The translations under genes and the position numbers were made by a program. From NCBI GenBank assembly GCA_024234395.1, contig JACKOH010000001.1:577001-641000 (forward strand): 64,000 nucleotides of DNA, in the 5' to 3' direction. How positions within the stretch are numbered: position 1 is the first letter of the stretch; every line of letters begins with the position of its first letter. Origin of the DNA: Pseudomonadales bacterium. Lineage in GTDB: Bacteria > Pseudomonadota > Gammaproteobacteria > Pseudomonadales > Pseudohongiellaceae. Under the pieces are notes generated by a model, which saw only the letters and a list, made by a program, of their open reading frames with translations, did no database searches and had not been told where the DNA came from. This document shows positions 52,484 to 61,840 of this stretch, piece by piece.

Positions 52484-52823
52484 GGGTAATTCTCCCCGTG
52501 ATTGAATGAGCACGGAATTATCCGATTCTGTTCGCTTTTTCGGGACAATCTGTCCGCCTCTGGAGTCGTCGCATTCCGATCTGCAGGCAGCCTCCGGGAT
52601 CGGTAAAGTCAACGCATGGATCAGGATTATGGTTTATGTGCCGTACTAGTGCGACTACCTCAGAGCGGTTCTAGGATAGCTCACAACGTACCCAGGGGAA
52701 AGGCCGCTGGAACGGGCAATCCCGCGTTGAGCGACCGGATTTTCCCGGGCTTGGTCCCGGTGGGCCTGTAAACGATTGGTGACCGGTTTACCTTCAGCTC
52801 AAGGTATTGTCAGCAACCCTTTG
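52484..52823. other. Intergenic region without recognisable gene
   Basis: About 340 bp between the SURF1 gene (ending at 52824 on the minus strand) and the cytochrome-like gene start. No strong hairpin, repeat or RNA gene was seen; it presumably carries the promoter of the downstream minus-strand gene. Confidence 0.4.
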
Positions 52824-53606
52824 TTATTTCTTGAATTTATCCTCTTCCGGGTCGCGCATCAGGGATAGCAGGTTGCTGCTGGCGAGGAGGGCGGCGATCG
52901 CCACCATGACAGCGAACGTGTACCACTGCAGGGCATAGGAAAGATGGGTATCGACATCGACGTTGGTTTCCGGCCAGTGTCTGACCAGCATGCCCGGTTG
53001 ATCCTCGGTAAGACGGACCAGATAGGGAAACAGCGGTTCGCCCAGAATCCGCTCCAGTACATCAATCTCCACGCCCCGAACCCGCAGTGGCCAGTGGCTG
53101 GCGTCGATCTGACTCGCCAACACCGGTTCTTCCGGGTCCGGCACATGAATCTGGGCAGTCAGTTCCACCGGCCCTGAAACCGGACGGGTACTGGGCGGAG
53201 TATTGGGCGGGAGGATGCCGCTGGTCCAGCCGCGACTGACCAGCACCAGTCTGCCGCTGTCGGCAAGTCGGAAGGGCGTCACTACCTCGTAGCCGATCTG
53301 ACCGTCAAAAAACTGCGCCAGTACCAGGATGGTATGTGCGTTATCATATTCCCCGCTCAGTGCCACATGCAGGTTTTTCAATTCTGAATCCGGCAGGGCC
53401 GACGGATCGACCTGATCCAGCGGCAGTGCATTCTGAAGCTGCTGTCCCTCAAATTCAGCCTGCGCCGCCAGTTTTTCTGCGGCGCGCCCCCACTGCCACA
53501 TACCGAGGCGGACAAAACCGAAAATCGTAAGCAGCACGCAGGCCAGAATCAACCAGTTGATACGGATCTGCAGGCTACCCAGTGACCAGGTGAAAGTGGG
53601 TCCCAT
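52824..53606 (-). CDS. SURF1 family cytochrome oxidase biogenesis protein
   Basis: A 260-residue inner-membrane protein that helps assemble haem-copper cytochrome c oxidase. The topology is two-helix: an N-terminal helix (about 18-38) with the LGMWQWGRAAEK border, a large periplasmic domain with the SRGWTSG and VELTAQIHVPDPEEP segments, and a C-terminal helix after HLSYALQWYTFA, the SURF1 signature. No oxidase subunit or CtaA/CtaB gene is in the window, so the usual cluster is split here. Confidence 0.9.
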   Translation of the reverse strand: MGPTFTWSLGSLQIRINWLILACVLLTIFGFVRLGMWQWGRAAEKLAAQAEFEGQQLQNALPLDQVDPSALPDSELKNLHVALSGEYDNAHTILVLAQFFDGQIGYEVVTPFRLADSGRLVLVSRGWTSGILPPNTPPSTRPVSGPVELTAQIHVPDPEEPVLASQIDASHWPLRVRGVEIDVLERILGEPLFPYLVRLTEDQPGMLVRHWPETNVDVDTHLSYALQWYTFAVMVAIAALLASSNLLSLMRDPEEDKFKK

Positions 53607-53723
53607 CGTGTCTATTGACCGCCGCCTGTCGAAAAAGCGCTGAGCCTAATGTACTTCCCGGGTCATTACAAGCGCCGGGAGTGGGGCGACCAATCTGCCT
53701 GCCTCTGTCTCAGACCCGGTCTG

Positions 53724-54647
53724 TCAGGCCAGCAGTGGGTCTATGAAAAGCTCCATTTCCCGGCGCAGTGCGCGGTCCGGTATCGGTCCGGTGGCGGCCT
53801 GAAGGTTGTCTGCGGCATGGTGCGGCTTGGTGGTGCCAGGAATCGGTATGACGGTGCCGCTATGGGAGTAAATATATTTCAGGAATACCTGCGCCCAGCT
53901 GGTGGCATCGATATCCGTTGTCCAGTCCGGCAGCGGCCGGTTGCCGACCGCAGAAAACAGTCTGCCACGGCCGAACGGCAGATTCACCAGTACCGCGATG
54001 CCCCGGTCCTCGGCCAGGGGCAGCAGACGCTCGGCGGCGCCCCGGTTACCCAGGGAATAATCCAATTGGATGAAATCCAGCGGGTAGTTGTGCATCAGAC
54101 GTTCCAGGTCAGGATACTGACGATCATTGGAAGTGGTTACGCCGATATGCCGGAATCGGCCCTGTCCCTTCCAGGCCTGGAGAGTGGGCAATTGAGTCTC
54201 TACACCGCGCAGGTTATGAACCTGCATCAGGTCAAAGTGATCTCCACCCAGTCTGTTGAAGGAACCTTCCATGCGCTGAATACCGTCATCGATGGTCTCA
54301 CGATCCACCTTGGTTGCTACCCACAGCTGCTCACGGATACCCAGGTCACGCATGAGATTACCGATTACCTGCTCGGAATTGCCGTAATTGGGTGACGTGT
54401 CTACCACTTTGCCGCCCAGTCGGTGATAGGTCGCAAAGGTATCCCTGAACTCAGCTGCCTGAGTCGGTGATTCAGGTCCACGGTAGTTCCGGCAGCCGAT
54501 ACCGACGGTGGGCAGGCACTGACCTGAAGACGGTATGGTCGCGAAATTGTAGTCAATATTCTGTGCACGGGCAGGAAACCCGGGCAGAACGGCTGGCACA
54601 GCTGCCATGGCGCCGGCTTTGAGAAGTTGTCGTCTGGTCAGTGTCAT
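53724..54647 (-). CDS. Tat-exported aldo/keto reductase
   Basis: A 307-residue AKR. The N terminus TRRQLLKAG with an Ala-rich core and PARAQ cleavage is a twin-arginine signal, so the folded, cofactor-loaded enzyme would act in the periplasm. The catalytic tetrad is visible as Asp in VVDTSP, Tyr in NYGNSE, Lys in VATKVD and His in MQVHN. The NADPH-binding C-terminal part has IPIPGTTKPHHAADNLQ. An exported NADPH enzyme is unusual unless it keeps its cofactor. It is upstream of SURF1 by 117 bp. Confidence 0.83.
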   Translation of the reverse strand: MTLTRRQLLKAGAMAAVPAVLPGFPARAQNIDYNFATIPSSGQCLPTVGIGCRNYRGPESPTQAAEFRDTFATYHRLGGKVVDTSPNYGNSEQVIGNLMRDLGIREQLWVATKVDRETIDDGIQRMEGSFNRLGGDHFDLMQVHNLRGVETQLPTLQAWKGQGRFRHIGVTTSNDRQYPDLERLMHNYPLDFIQLDYSLGNRGAAERLLPLAEDRGIAVLVNLPFGRGRLFSAVGNRPLPDWTTDIDATSWAQVFLKYIYSHSGTVIPIPGTTKPHHAADNLQAATGPIPDRALRREMELFIDPLLA

Positions 54648-54900
54648 ATCGGGATTCCTGCGTGGGGCGGCTGCCTGAGGATGTTCAGTTTACGGCTGTC
54701 GACCGGAAAAATCATCGTTCCCGGAATCGGTTTATCGTGTCAGCCGGCAGATTGGTCATCGACGCCAGGGGTGTGTGTCGGATAACCTGGCCCTGGCCAG
54801 GGGAGGCCACGAGTGCGCAAGGGCGGGATAGACGACAGCGATGACTGTGTTAGAATCGGGAGCCTTGAACGTCTGACCAAGCAGTATCTCAAGCCATGCC

Positions 54901-54981
54901 GACGCAAAGTCGAACTTAATGCAAAAAGTCGGATTTAAAATAGAAAAGCCGGACTTAAAATAAAAAAGCCGGATATAAAAC
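54901..54981. repeat. 20-bp tandem repeats upstream of a secreted protein gene
   Basis: Three exact-period 20-bp units start at 54921, 54941 and 54961, each with core AAAAGYCGGAYTTAAAA (the last has ATATAAAA). A fourth, diverged unit lies at 54901-54920. The spacing of about two DNA turns puts every core on one helix face, as for a regulator-binding array or a slipped-strand variable promoter. It ends about 70 bp before the gene start at 55051. Confidence 0.8.
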
Positions 54982-55050
54982 AATAAGAAAAAGCTGATAG
55001 CAGCAAAAACAACAAGAAACAAAAACTATAACAACCAAAGGGTGGTAGCA

Positions 55051-55881
55051 ATGACGCTTTCCAAGCTGCAGCGCAAGGCGCTGATTTTCCTGACTCCGTT
55101 GATTCTGACCTGCGCGGTTAACGCCGCGGAGGATTTTTCACCCCCACGAACCGCAGATGGTAGCCCTGATTTCAATGGAATCTGGCAGGCCATGGGGTCC
55201 GCACACTGGAATATTGAACCCCATGCCGCTGATTTTCCGCCATTGCCTCAACTTGGCGCCTGGGGTTCGGTGCCGGCCGGATTGGGGATTGTGGTCGGCG
55301 GAGAAATTCCCTACACCCCGGAGGCACGGCAGCAACAGCAGCAGAACAAGGACGGCTGGCTGGAGAAAGACCCCTACGTCAAGTGTTACATGCCAGGTGT
55401 TCCGCGGGCCAATTATCTGCCATTTCCGTTCCAGATCGTGCAGTCTCCCGACCATATTATTATGGCTTACGAGTTTGCCAGCGCCAGTCGAATTGTTTAC
55501 ATGAACAGACCGGATTTTGAGGCGCCGGTATACAGCTGGATGGGTCACTCAAGAGGCTATTTCGAGGGCGATACGCTGGTTATCGATGTGACGGACCAGA
55601 TGCCGGATACCTGGTTCGATCACGCGGGCAATCACCATACCGAGGCATTGAAAGTCACCGAACGGTATACCCACACGGGGCCTGACACATTGCTCTACGA
55701 AGCAACCCTGGAAGATCCCAATGTTTATACCCGGCCGTGGACGATCAGGATGCCGCTGTACCGTCGACTGGATGAGAACATGCAATTGCTGGAATTCAAA
55801 TGTGTCGAATTTGTCGAGGAAATGATGTACGGGCATCTGCGCCGAATCAGCGATGAAGATGATCAGCGACCCAACAACTGA
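55051..55881 (+). CDS. Secreted protein of unknown function
   Basis: A 276-residue protein from ATG 55051, preceded by GGGTGG; an ATG nine bases earlier is possible. A signal peptide ends at NAAE. The mature start DGSPDFNGIWQAMGSAHWN is a motif I associate with a family of exported proteins of unknown role. Later segments include GYFEGDTLVIDVTDQMPDTWFD and HHTEALKVTERYT, rich in acids, aromatic residues and His. No catalytic motif can be assigned. Flanked by the tandem repeats upstream and a strong terminator downstream. Confidence 0.65.
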   Translation: MTLSKLQRKALIFLTPLILTCAVNAAEDFSPPRTADGSPDFNGIWQAMGSAHWNIEPHAADFPPLPQLGAWGSVPAGLGIVVGGEIPYTPEARQQQQQNKDGWLEKDPYVKCYMPGVPRANYLPFPFQIVQSPDHIIMAYEFASASRIVYMNRPDFEAPVYSWMGHSRGYFEGDTLVIDVTDQMPDTWFDHAGNHHTEALKVTERYTHTGPDTLLYEATLEDPNVYTRPWTIRMPLYRRLDENMQLLEFKCVEFVEEMMYGHLRRISDEDDQRPNN

Positions 55882-55894
55882 CAGGAATTGAGAT

Positions 55895-55924
55895 AAAAAA
55901 ACCCGCCTGCAGGCGGGTTTTTTT
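55895..55924. terminator. Bidirectional Rho-independent terminator
   Basis: A7 plus CCCGCC (55895-55907) pairs with GGCGGG plus T7 (55912-55924) around a TGCA loop, a 13-bp perfect stem. It lies between two converging genes and can serve both. Confidence 0.92.
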
Positions 55925-55981
55925 ATTCAACTGTTCTATTGAATTACCGGCTCAGGCGGGAGCCGATTCTGATAAACTGAC

Positions 55982-56425
55982 TCACAGGCCCACGACTTTG
56001 CGTTCTGTTGTTGCGGCACTGCTGGTTTTTGAGTGGTGCAGGCCGAAGTCGAAATCCTGTTCGAATTTTTCCACCGACAGTGAACTGTTGACTTTTAATT
56101 CGTAACCCATGCTCTGGCTTGCCACCAGAGGTTCCACGCACACGCCACTGAGAGAGATGGTTTTCTGGTTGTCAGTTGAAGAGATGCTGGCGATACGTCC
56201 TTTCTGGAACGCTTGTCCAGGTGCGGGCGGGAATATATCAGCCAGAACAAAAATCTTGTGGTCACGATTGAACGCAGTAACGCGACTGGAATAAGAACGC
56301 TTTTCACCTTCGAACTTGACTGTAACCGGCTTTCCGGAAAGTCGGAGGCTTTCCAGTGCGGTAGCGACATCGTGATAATCGCGTTGACTGGAAGTCAGTT
56401 CACCGAGTTTCTGAAATATGTTCAT
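55982..56425 (-). CDS. Small cytoplasmic protein, YcgR-N-like fold possible
   Basis: A 147-residue protein starting at ATG 56425 (MNIFQKLGEL) behind GGGAG. There is no signal peptide. The stretch YSSRVTAFNRDHKIFVLADIFPPAPGQAF resembles the N-terminal domain of YcgR-type flagellar brake proteins. However, no PilZ domain and no c-di-GMP motif (RxxxR) follow. The C-terminal third is Ser/Thr-rich. The fold assignment is weak inference; function unknown. Confidence 0.5.
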   Translation of the reverse strand: MNIFQKLGELTSSQRDYHDVATALESLRLSGKPVTVKFEGEKRSYSSRVTAFNRDHKIFVLADIFPPAPGQAFQKGRIASISSTDNQKTISLSGVCVEPLVASQSMGYELKVNSSLSVEKFEQDFDFGLHHSKTSSAATTERKVVGL

Positions 56426-56756
56426 TTTACCGTCACTCCCAAATTCCATTTGATTGACTGTTTAGTTACTAAGTCGTAGCTGTTTCGTTATTCTTTAACG
56501 AATAGTACAGGTAAACCATTTATTCCAATGCTGGCTTCATTGCTGCGCATGAATGCCTGACTAACGGTGGTAATAATATGTGCTCCAGTGCCGGTACCGC
56601 TGTGAAATGGTTCACAAACCGGTAATTCGCCGGGAACGCTCGGAATTCAGGGGCTTTCAGCGACGTTTGCGGGGCTCGGAGGGGCTCCGGGAACGAGCGG
56701 GTGTGATGCAGGTCACGCTTTGCAGCCTGTGACTCTGACAGATTTTCAAGACTGGT
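56426..56756. other. Intergenic region without recognisable gene
   Basis: About 330 bp between two minus-strand genes. The part next to the small protein gene is A/T-rich and probably holds its promoter. The rest is G/C-rich with no strong hairpin. Open frames extending in from the FG-GAP gene are in the wrong phase. Confidence 0.4.
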
Positions 56757-58304
56757 TCAGCGTGGCAGGGGCATTTCCTGACTTTCGTCAGATCTGGCCG
56801 GTATGAAGACTGGTGCGGCTTCCGAACTGCGCACCTGCTCAAGCCAGAACACGCCGTCGTAAGGAGCACTGTTGCCGCGGGTGCCAAAAAAGTCGATATC
56901 GCCATCCCCATCGGCGTCTCTGGCAATAAATTTATCGAACATGCCGCGCTTGCGTCGGGAAATATCGTGACGTTGCCAGTCTTTGCCGGTGGCCCCGGGA
57001 TTCTGGAACCAACCCAGTCTTCCCAGGGCGCCATCAACAGAGATACTGCTGTCGTTTTCACGGTCTCCAGCGCTGTAACTACCGACCATGACATCAATAT
57101 CCCCGTCGCCATCGATATCGGCAATCTCCAGCCCGGTGACGGTGTCTGGTCTGAAACTGCCGATGTAGTGCGCGTTCCAGGCGTCATCGATGCGTTCAGG
57201 TTGTTCAATCCAGCCCAGGTCGCCCCGCGAGCGACCGATGATATCCATTCTGCCGTCGCCGTTGAGATCGGCATACTCCAGGTTGAACCCCTGCATGCTG
57301 CCATCATAGATCCCGATTGCATGTTCACGAAATTCCAGATGGCCGGTGCCCAGGTTTTCAAAAAATACCAGGCGTGCCTCACCGCGAGAGCCGACGACGA
57401 TATCGAGGTCGCCATCGCTGTCCAGATCGATCGGCTCTGAGTTCTGCGGAACGCTGTAGTAACCCAATACGGTTTCCTGCCAGTTGTCCCCGCTCAGGGG
57501 GTCGCCATTTACCTTGAAGATCGAAACCGGGGTCGATCTGGCGAAATCCTCCGGTCCGGGTATCTGGGCGCCCTTGTTCGGCGCGACAGCCTCGGGTACA
57601 CCGTCGCCGTCAAAATCCGCCAGGAATACACGAATGTAGGAACCGTGGCCCTGCGTCATGGGCAGAATCAGCCGCGGCCAGGTCACTGAACGCGCACTGG
57701 CTCCCGGATTCTGCAGGTAGATCAGGTGAGACAATTCTGCAGCGACCATGATATCGGCGTAGCCGTCGCCATTGAGATCGCCGGTAGCGGCATCCTCAGG
57801 GGCTGGCGCATCGGCACCTTCCGCCACGGTAATATTTACCCATCGATCTGGATCGGCGGAGCCGAAGGCGATCCTCACATGGCCGTCGGCGGGTGCTTCA
57901 AACCCTGGTTGATAGACAGCGGAGTTGTAGCTTGAATCGAATTCGTGTACCGAAACGATATCTTCATATCCATCCCGATCCAGATCCTCCATGACCAGCC
58001 CATCACTGCCGCTGAGCAGAAAGCCGGCCAGTGCCGGATCGTCAATAATGTGTTCGCGCCAGCGAATGAAGTTGCCATCGGCACTGCGGGCGTTGGAAGG
58101 CTGCTCGGCAACCGGTTGTGAATATGCCGGCGCGGCTACCAGCCAGGCGATCAGCGGTAGCAGGAAACTGAATACAGACCGGCCCCGCCCGATGGGGACT
58201 TCAGACGAGCCGACACGCTTCGTTGACTCACCTTGACAGGCCGACGCATGCCGACGGCAGGTCGCCTCGTCAGCGAATTCGTCTGAAGACCCGGGTAATT
58301 TCAT
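56757..58304 (-). CDS. FG-GAP/VCBS repeat exported protein
   Basis: A 515-residue protein. An unusually long 37-residue charged leader precedes the signal core (FSFLLPLIAWLVAAPAYSQ), and no better start was found. The mature part is a beta propeller with about six calcium-binding repeats: DLDRDGYED, DLNGDGYAD, DFDGDGVPE, DSDGDLD, DLNGDGRMD, DIDGDGDID and DADGDGDID. Such propellers bind ligands or partners outside the cell; no enzyme motif is present. It starts 6 bp after the ilvD stop on the same strand, so it may be read through from ilvD. Confidence 0.8.
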   Translation of the reverse strand: MKLPGSSDEFADEATCRRHASACQGESTKRVGSSEVPIGRGRSVFSFLLPLIAWLVAAPAYSQPVAEQPSNARSADGNFIRWREHIIDDPALAGFLLSGSDGLVMEDLDRDGYEDIVSVHEFDSSYNSAVYQPGFEAPADGHVRIAFGSADPDRWVNITVAEGADAPAPEDAATGDLNGDGYADIMVAAELSHLIYLQNPGASARSVTWPRLILPMTQGHGSYIRVFLADFDGDGVPEAVAPNKGAQIPGPEDFARSTPVSIFKVNGDPLSGDNWQETVLGYYSVPQNSEPIDLDSDGDLDIVVGSRGEARLVFFENLGTGHLEFREHAIGIYDGSMQGFNLEYADLNGDGRMDIIGRSRGDLGWIEQPERIDDAWNAHYIGSFRPDTVTGLEIADIDGDGDIDVMVGSYSAGDRENDSSISVDGALGRLGWFQNPGATGKDWQRHDISRRKRGMFDKFIARDADGDGDIDFFGTRGNSAPYDGVFWLEQVRSSEAAPVFIPARSDESQEMPLPR

Positions 58305-58310
58305 AATTGA

Positions 58311-59999
58311 TCAGAGGTTCCTCAGGTACTTGTCGGTTACCGCTCCTTCGGAGGCCGAGGACACAGTGTTCGCATATTTGGCCAGAACGCCGCGCGTGTA
58401 GCGGGGAGCCGGGCGCTGCCAGCGGGCCAGTCGGGCCTGGATTTCCGCCTCGTCAAGCTGCAGGGTCAGTTCACTGGTCTCTGCATCGATGGTAATGCGG
58501 TCGCCATTCTGCACTACAGCGATAGGCCCGCCTTCGATAGCTTCCGGTGTGACATGACCCACCACGAATCCATGACTGCCGCCGGAGAAGCGACCGTCGG
58601 TGATCAACGCCACGTCCTTGCCCAGTCCCTTGCCCATGATTGCGGAAGTGGGACTCAGCATTTCCCGCATGCCGGGTGCACCCTTCGGACCTTCATAACG
58701 GATAACGATAACCTCACCGGCGACAACCGTGCCGTCGAGAATTCCCTTCAGACTTTCCTCTTCGGAATGAAAAACCCGCGCTGTACCGGTAAATCTAAGC
58801 CCTTCCTTACCGGTTATCTTGGCCACCGCTCCCTCAGGAGCGAGATTACCCTTGAGAACCACCAGGTGGCTGTCTTTTTTGATGGGTTTGTCGAAGGGAT
58901 AAATGATGTCCTGGCCGTCCGGGTAAGGCGGCACGTCCTGCAGGTTTTCGGCCAGGGTTCTGCCGGTTACTGTCAGGCAACTGCCGTCCAGCAGGCCCCG
59001 GTCGAGCAACGACTTCATCAACGGCTGAATGCCACCGATTTCAATGAGTTCGGACATCAGGTATTTGCCACTAGGACGCAGGTCCGCCAGCACGGGCGTT
59101 GATTTACCAATCCGGGTGAAGTCTTCCAGAGTCAGTTCGACACCGATGGCATGTGCCATGGCCAGCAGATGAAGGACCGCATTGGTAGACCCCCCCAGGG
59201 CAATGACCACCCTGATGGCGTTTTCGAATGCCGGCCTGGTCATGATATCTGACGGTTTGATGTCGGACGCTATCAGTTGCATGATGGCTGCGCCTGCTCT
59301 CTGGCAGTCGTCCAGTTTTTCTCGGGATATGGCTTCCTGAGCGGAACTGTTGGGGAGGCTCATACCCAGTGCCTCGATAGCTGAGGCCATGGTATTGGCG
59401 GTGTACATACCTCCGCAGGAGCCCGCACCGGGAATTGCGGTTTCTTCGATTTCCCTTAGTTGAATATCAGACACCGTTCCCCTGGCATGGCCGCCTACCG
59501 CCTCGAAAACCGAGATGATATCGGTGTGATTTTTACCGGGCTGTATCGTCCCGCCATAGATAAACAGAGAGGGACGATTGAGTCTGGCCATGCCGATCAG
59601 GCAGCCCGGCATGTTCTTGTCGCAGCCGCCGATAGTGATTATGCCGTCGTGGCCCATACAGCCGGAAACCGTCTCGATCGAGTCGGCTATGACTTCTCTC
59701 GATACCAGCGAATACTTCATCCCCTCGGTTCCCATGGAGATGCCGTCGGAAACAGTTATCGTGTTATAGATGACCCCTTTCCCATGAGCGCGGTCGACTG
59801 CTGCGGTGACGCTCTCGGCGAGCCTGTCGATATGCATATTGCAGGGCGTGACCATGCTCCAGGTCGAGGCGATTCCTACCTGGGGTCTGTCGAAATCCCG
59901 GTCCTGGAAGCCAACTGCTCGCAACATGGCGCGGCCTGGCGCTTTTTCCACGCCATCAACCACTGCCTGGGAATATTTTCTCGGATTTTTTTCAGTCAT
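58311..59999 (-). CDS. ilvD: Dihydroxy-acid dehydratase
   Basis: Dehydrates dihydroxy acids in branched-chain amino acid synthesis; 562 residues from ATG 59999 (MTEKNPRKYS). An upstream open extension is rejected. Iron-sulfur ligands are Cys53 (TPCNMH), Cys126 (GGCDKNMPG) and the Cys in GAGSCGGMYTANTM. Lys128 beside Cys126 is the residue that becomes carbamylated. The C-terminal GRFSGGSHGFVVGHV carries the catalytic Ser. The length fits the shorter, archaeal/plant-like [2Fe-2S] group rather than the roughly 616-residue E. coli type. No other ilv gene is adjacent. Confidence 0.95.
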   Translation of the reverse strand: MTEKNPRKYSQAVVDGVEKAPGRAMLRAVGFQDRDFDRPQVGIASTWSMVTPCNMHIDRLAESVTAAVDRAHGKGVIYNTITVSDGISMGTEGMKYSLVSREVIADSIETVSGCMGHDGIITIGGCDKNMPGCLIGMARLNRPSLFIYGGTIQPGKNHTDIISVFEAVGGHARGTVSDIQLREIEETAIPGAGSCGGMYTANTMASAIEALGMSLPNSSAQEAISREKLDDCQRAGAAIMQLIASDIKPSDIMTRPAFENAIRVVIALGGSTNAVLHLLAMAHAIGVELTLEDFTRIGKSTPVLADLRPSGKYLMSELIEIGGIQPLMKSLLDRGLLDGSCLTVTGRTLAENLQDVPPYPDGQDIIYPFDKPIKKDSHLVVLKGNLAPEGAVAKITGKEGLRFTGTARVFHSEEESLKGILDGTVVAGEVIVIRYEGPKGAPGMREMLSPTSAIMGKGLGKDVALITDGRFSGGSHGFVVGHVTPEAIEGGPIAVVQNGDRITIDAETSELTLQLDEAEIQARLARWQRPAPRYTRGVLAKYANTVSSASEGAVTDKYLRNL

Positions 60000-60268
60000 G
60001 AGAACTTTCGTGCCTATCCTGCTGGTGATGGGATGGTATTTTCCGGCATTACTGGCCTGGACCAGCGATATACCGGGTTGTGAGGATAACGCCTCCGCAA
60101 TCCGGTCCCGGCTGCGACCTCTGGTATTATGACTTACGGCACTATACAGCAAAGTCGAAGCGGCTGGCCATGGTGTCTGTTTTTCCTCCGCAGCGACACC
60201 CTGTGACCATGATTGATGAGGTCCGAAAACAGCCAGAAAACGCAACTTCACTGTTGTAGACTTCGCTC

Positions 60269-61759
60269 ATGCAACCCGGGAGTTTTGTAGTGACCGTTGA
60301 CGAGGACAGGTATGAATTGGCGCGGCAGAACCGCGATCCGCGCTTCGACGGCCGCTTTTTCGTGGGAGTGCTGACCACCGGTATTTACTGCCGACCGGTC
60401 TGCCCGGTGCGTATCCCGAAACGCGAAAACGTGGTGCTTTACCCTTCGGCCGCTGCAGCAGCGGAAGCCGGCTTTCGTCCCTGTCTGCGTTGCCGGCCGG
60501 AAAGTTCACCAGGAACTCCCGCCTGGGTAGGATCGTCGGCGACAGTCACCCGGGCACTCCAGTTGATCAGTCGGGGCGGGACACAATGGGAGTCAACAGT
60601 GGCTCTGGCCGATTCCCTGGGAGTCGGTGCCAGGCAATTGACCCGCCTGTTCAGAAAGCACCTGGGAGCGACACCCAGGTCGGTATTACAGACCCACCGT
60701 CTGCATTTTGCCAAGCGCTTGCTGGATGAGACTGAATTGCCGGTCTCGGAAATCTGTTTCGCGGCCGGGTTCGGCAGCATACGCAGGTTCAATGACGTGG
60801 TGAAGGCAACCTACGGAACACCGCCATCGCACCTGCGCCGGCACCCTGCAAAATTGAGGCAGCAACCGCAGGGCATTCACTTGAAACTGGCGTTTCGCCC
60901 GCCATTCGATTGGGCGGCCATGCTGGATTTCTTTGCCAGGCGCGCAATCCCGGGTGTCGAGTCTGTTACCGGCAGCTGCTATCAGCGTTCGTTTCTGTTG
61001 CGAGGGATTCCGGGAGTCCTGCAGGTAGCCTTTACAGCCGGCGAAAATTGCGCTCGCCTGCAGATAGACTATCCTGATTCAGGACGACTGCTGGAAATCG
61101 TTGAACGGGTCCGGCAGATGTTCGATCTAAGTGCCGACAGCAGCTGGATCGATCAGCATCTTGGCCGCACACCACAACTCGCTGCCGTGGTTGCCAGGTA
61201 TCCCGGAACCCGGGTACCAGGATGCTGGGACGGATTGGAAATTGCAGTGCGGGCGATAGTCGGTCAACAGGTATCGGTCAAGGCGGCCATCACGCTACTG
61301 GAGCGACTGGTGGCCAGGACCGGGAGCGATTTACCGAAAGTTGCGGAGCGGACTGGCGGTACTATTGTGCGGGTGTTCCCCGATGCCGGGCAACTGGCCG
61401 CTGCGGACCTGTCGGGATTGGGGATCACCGGACAACGGATCGAAGCAATAAGATCAATTGCCCGGGCCGTGGCAGTCCAGCGGCTGGAATTCGATGAACG
61501 ACTGAATGCCGACGAGTTCAACCGGCGGGTAAGACAGATCCGCGGGATCGGTGACTGGACCGCCCAGTACATCGCACTGCGCAGCCTCCGCGATCCCGAT
61601 GCGTTTCCGCACGGTGACCTGATCCTGCGCCGGGCGCTGGCGGCAGCAGGTTCGAAGCCGATGAGTTCAACGGATCTGCTGACGATAGCGGAAAGCTGGC
61701 GTCCCTGGCGTGCCTATGCCGTAATGCTATTGTGGCGCCACTACGCAGACGCAGGTTAA
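60269..61759 (+). CDS. alkA: Ada-AraC-AlkA fusion, DNA-3-methyladenine glycosylase
   Basis: A 496-residue repair and regulatory fusion. The Ada-type zinc domain has Cys41, Cys45, Cys72 and Cys75 with the spacing of E. coli Ada, where the first is the methyl-phosphotriester acceptor. An AraC helix-turn-helix domain follows (about 90-195, SVADS-like STVALADSLGVGARQLTRLF, ICFAAGFGSIRRFND). The AlkA domain runs from about 205. Its HhH motif is RQIRGIGDWTAQY and the catalytic Asp is in FPHGDLILRR. It can sense methylation, activate transcription and excise bases. Upstream of ogt. Confidence 0.93.
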   Translation: MQPGSFVVTVDEDRYELARQNRDPRFDGRFFVGVLTTGIYCRPVCPVRIPKRENVVLYPSAAAAAEAGFRPCLRCRPESSPGTPAWVGSSATVTRALQLISRGGTQWESTVALADSLGVGARQLTRLFRKHLGATPRSVLQTHRLHFAKRLLDETELPVSEICFAAGFGSIRRFNDVVKATYGTPPSHLRRHPAKLRQQPQGIHLKLAFRPPFDWAAMLDFFARRAIPGVESVTGSCYQRSFLLRGIPGVLQVAFTAGENCARLQIDYPDSGRLLEIVERVRQMFDLSADSSWIDQHLGRTPQLAAVVARYPGTRVPGCWDGLEIAVRAIVGQQVSVKAAITLLERLVARTGSDLPKVAERTGGTIVRVFPDAGQLAAADLSGLGITGQRIEAIRSIARAVAVQRLEFDERLNADEFNRRVRQIRGIGDWTAQYIALRSLRDPDAFPHGDLILRRALAAAGSKPMSSTDLLTIAESWRPWRAYAVMLLWRHYADAG

Positions 61760-61840
61760 AACCGGTTGATGCTGGCTGATGCAACCTGATGAAGGGTAAT
61801 GAGAGACACTGGAGCTTTCCCGGTGCCAGGAGGTGAAAAG

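Noticed and set aside
56657..57415. 252-codon minus-strand frame overlapping the FG-GAP gene
   Set aside because: Out of frame with the clear calcium-repeat protein; composition is that of a shifted reading of the DGDGD codons.
59460..60083. Plus-strand frame opposite ilvD and its leader
   Set aside because: Antisense shadow of a well-defined ilvD; no start signal.
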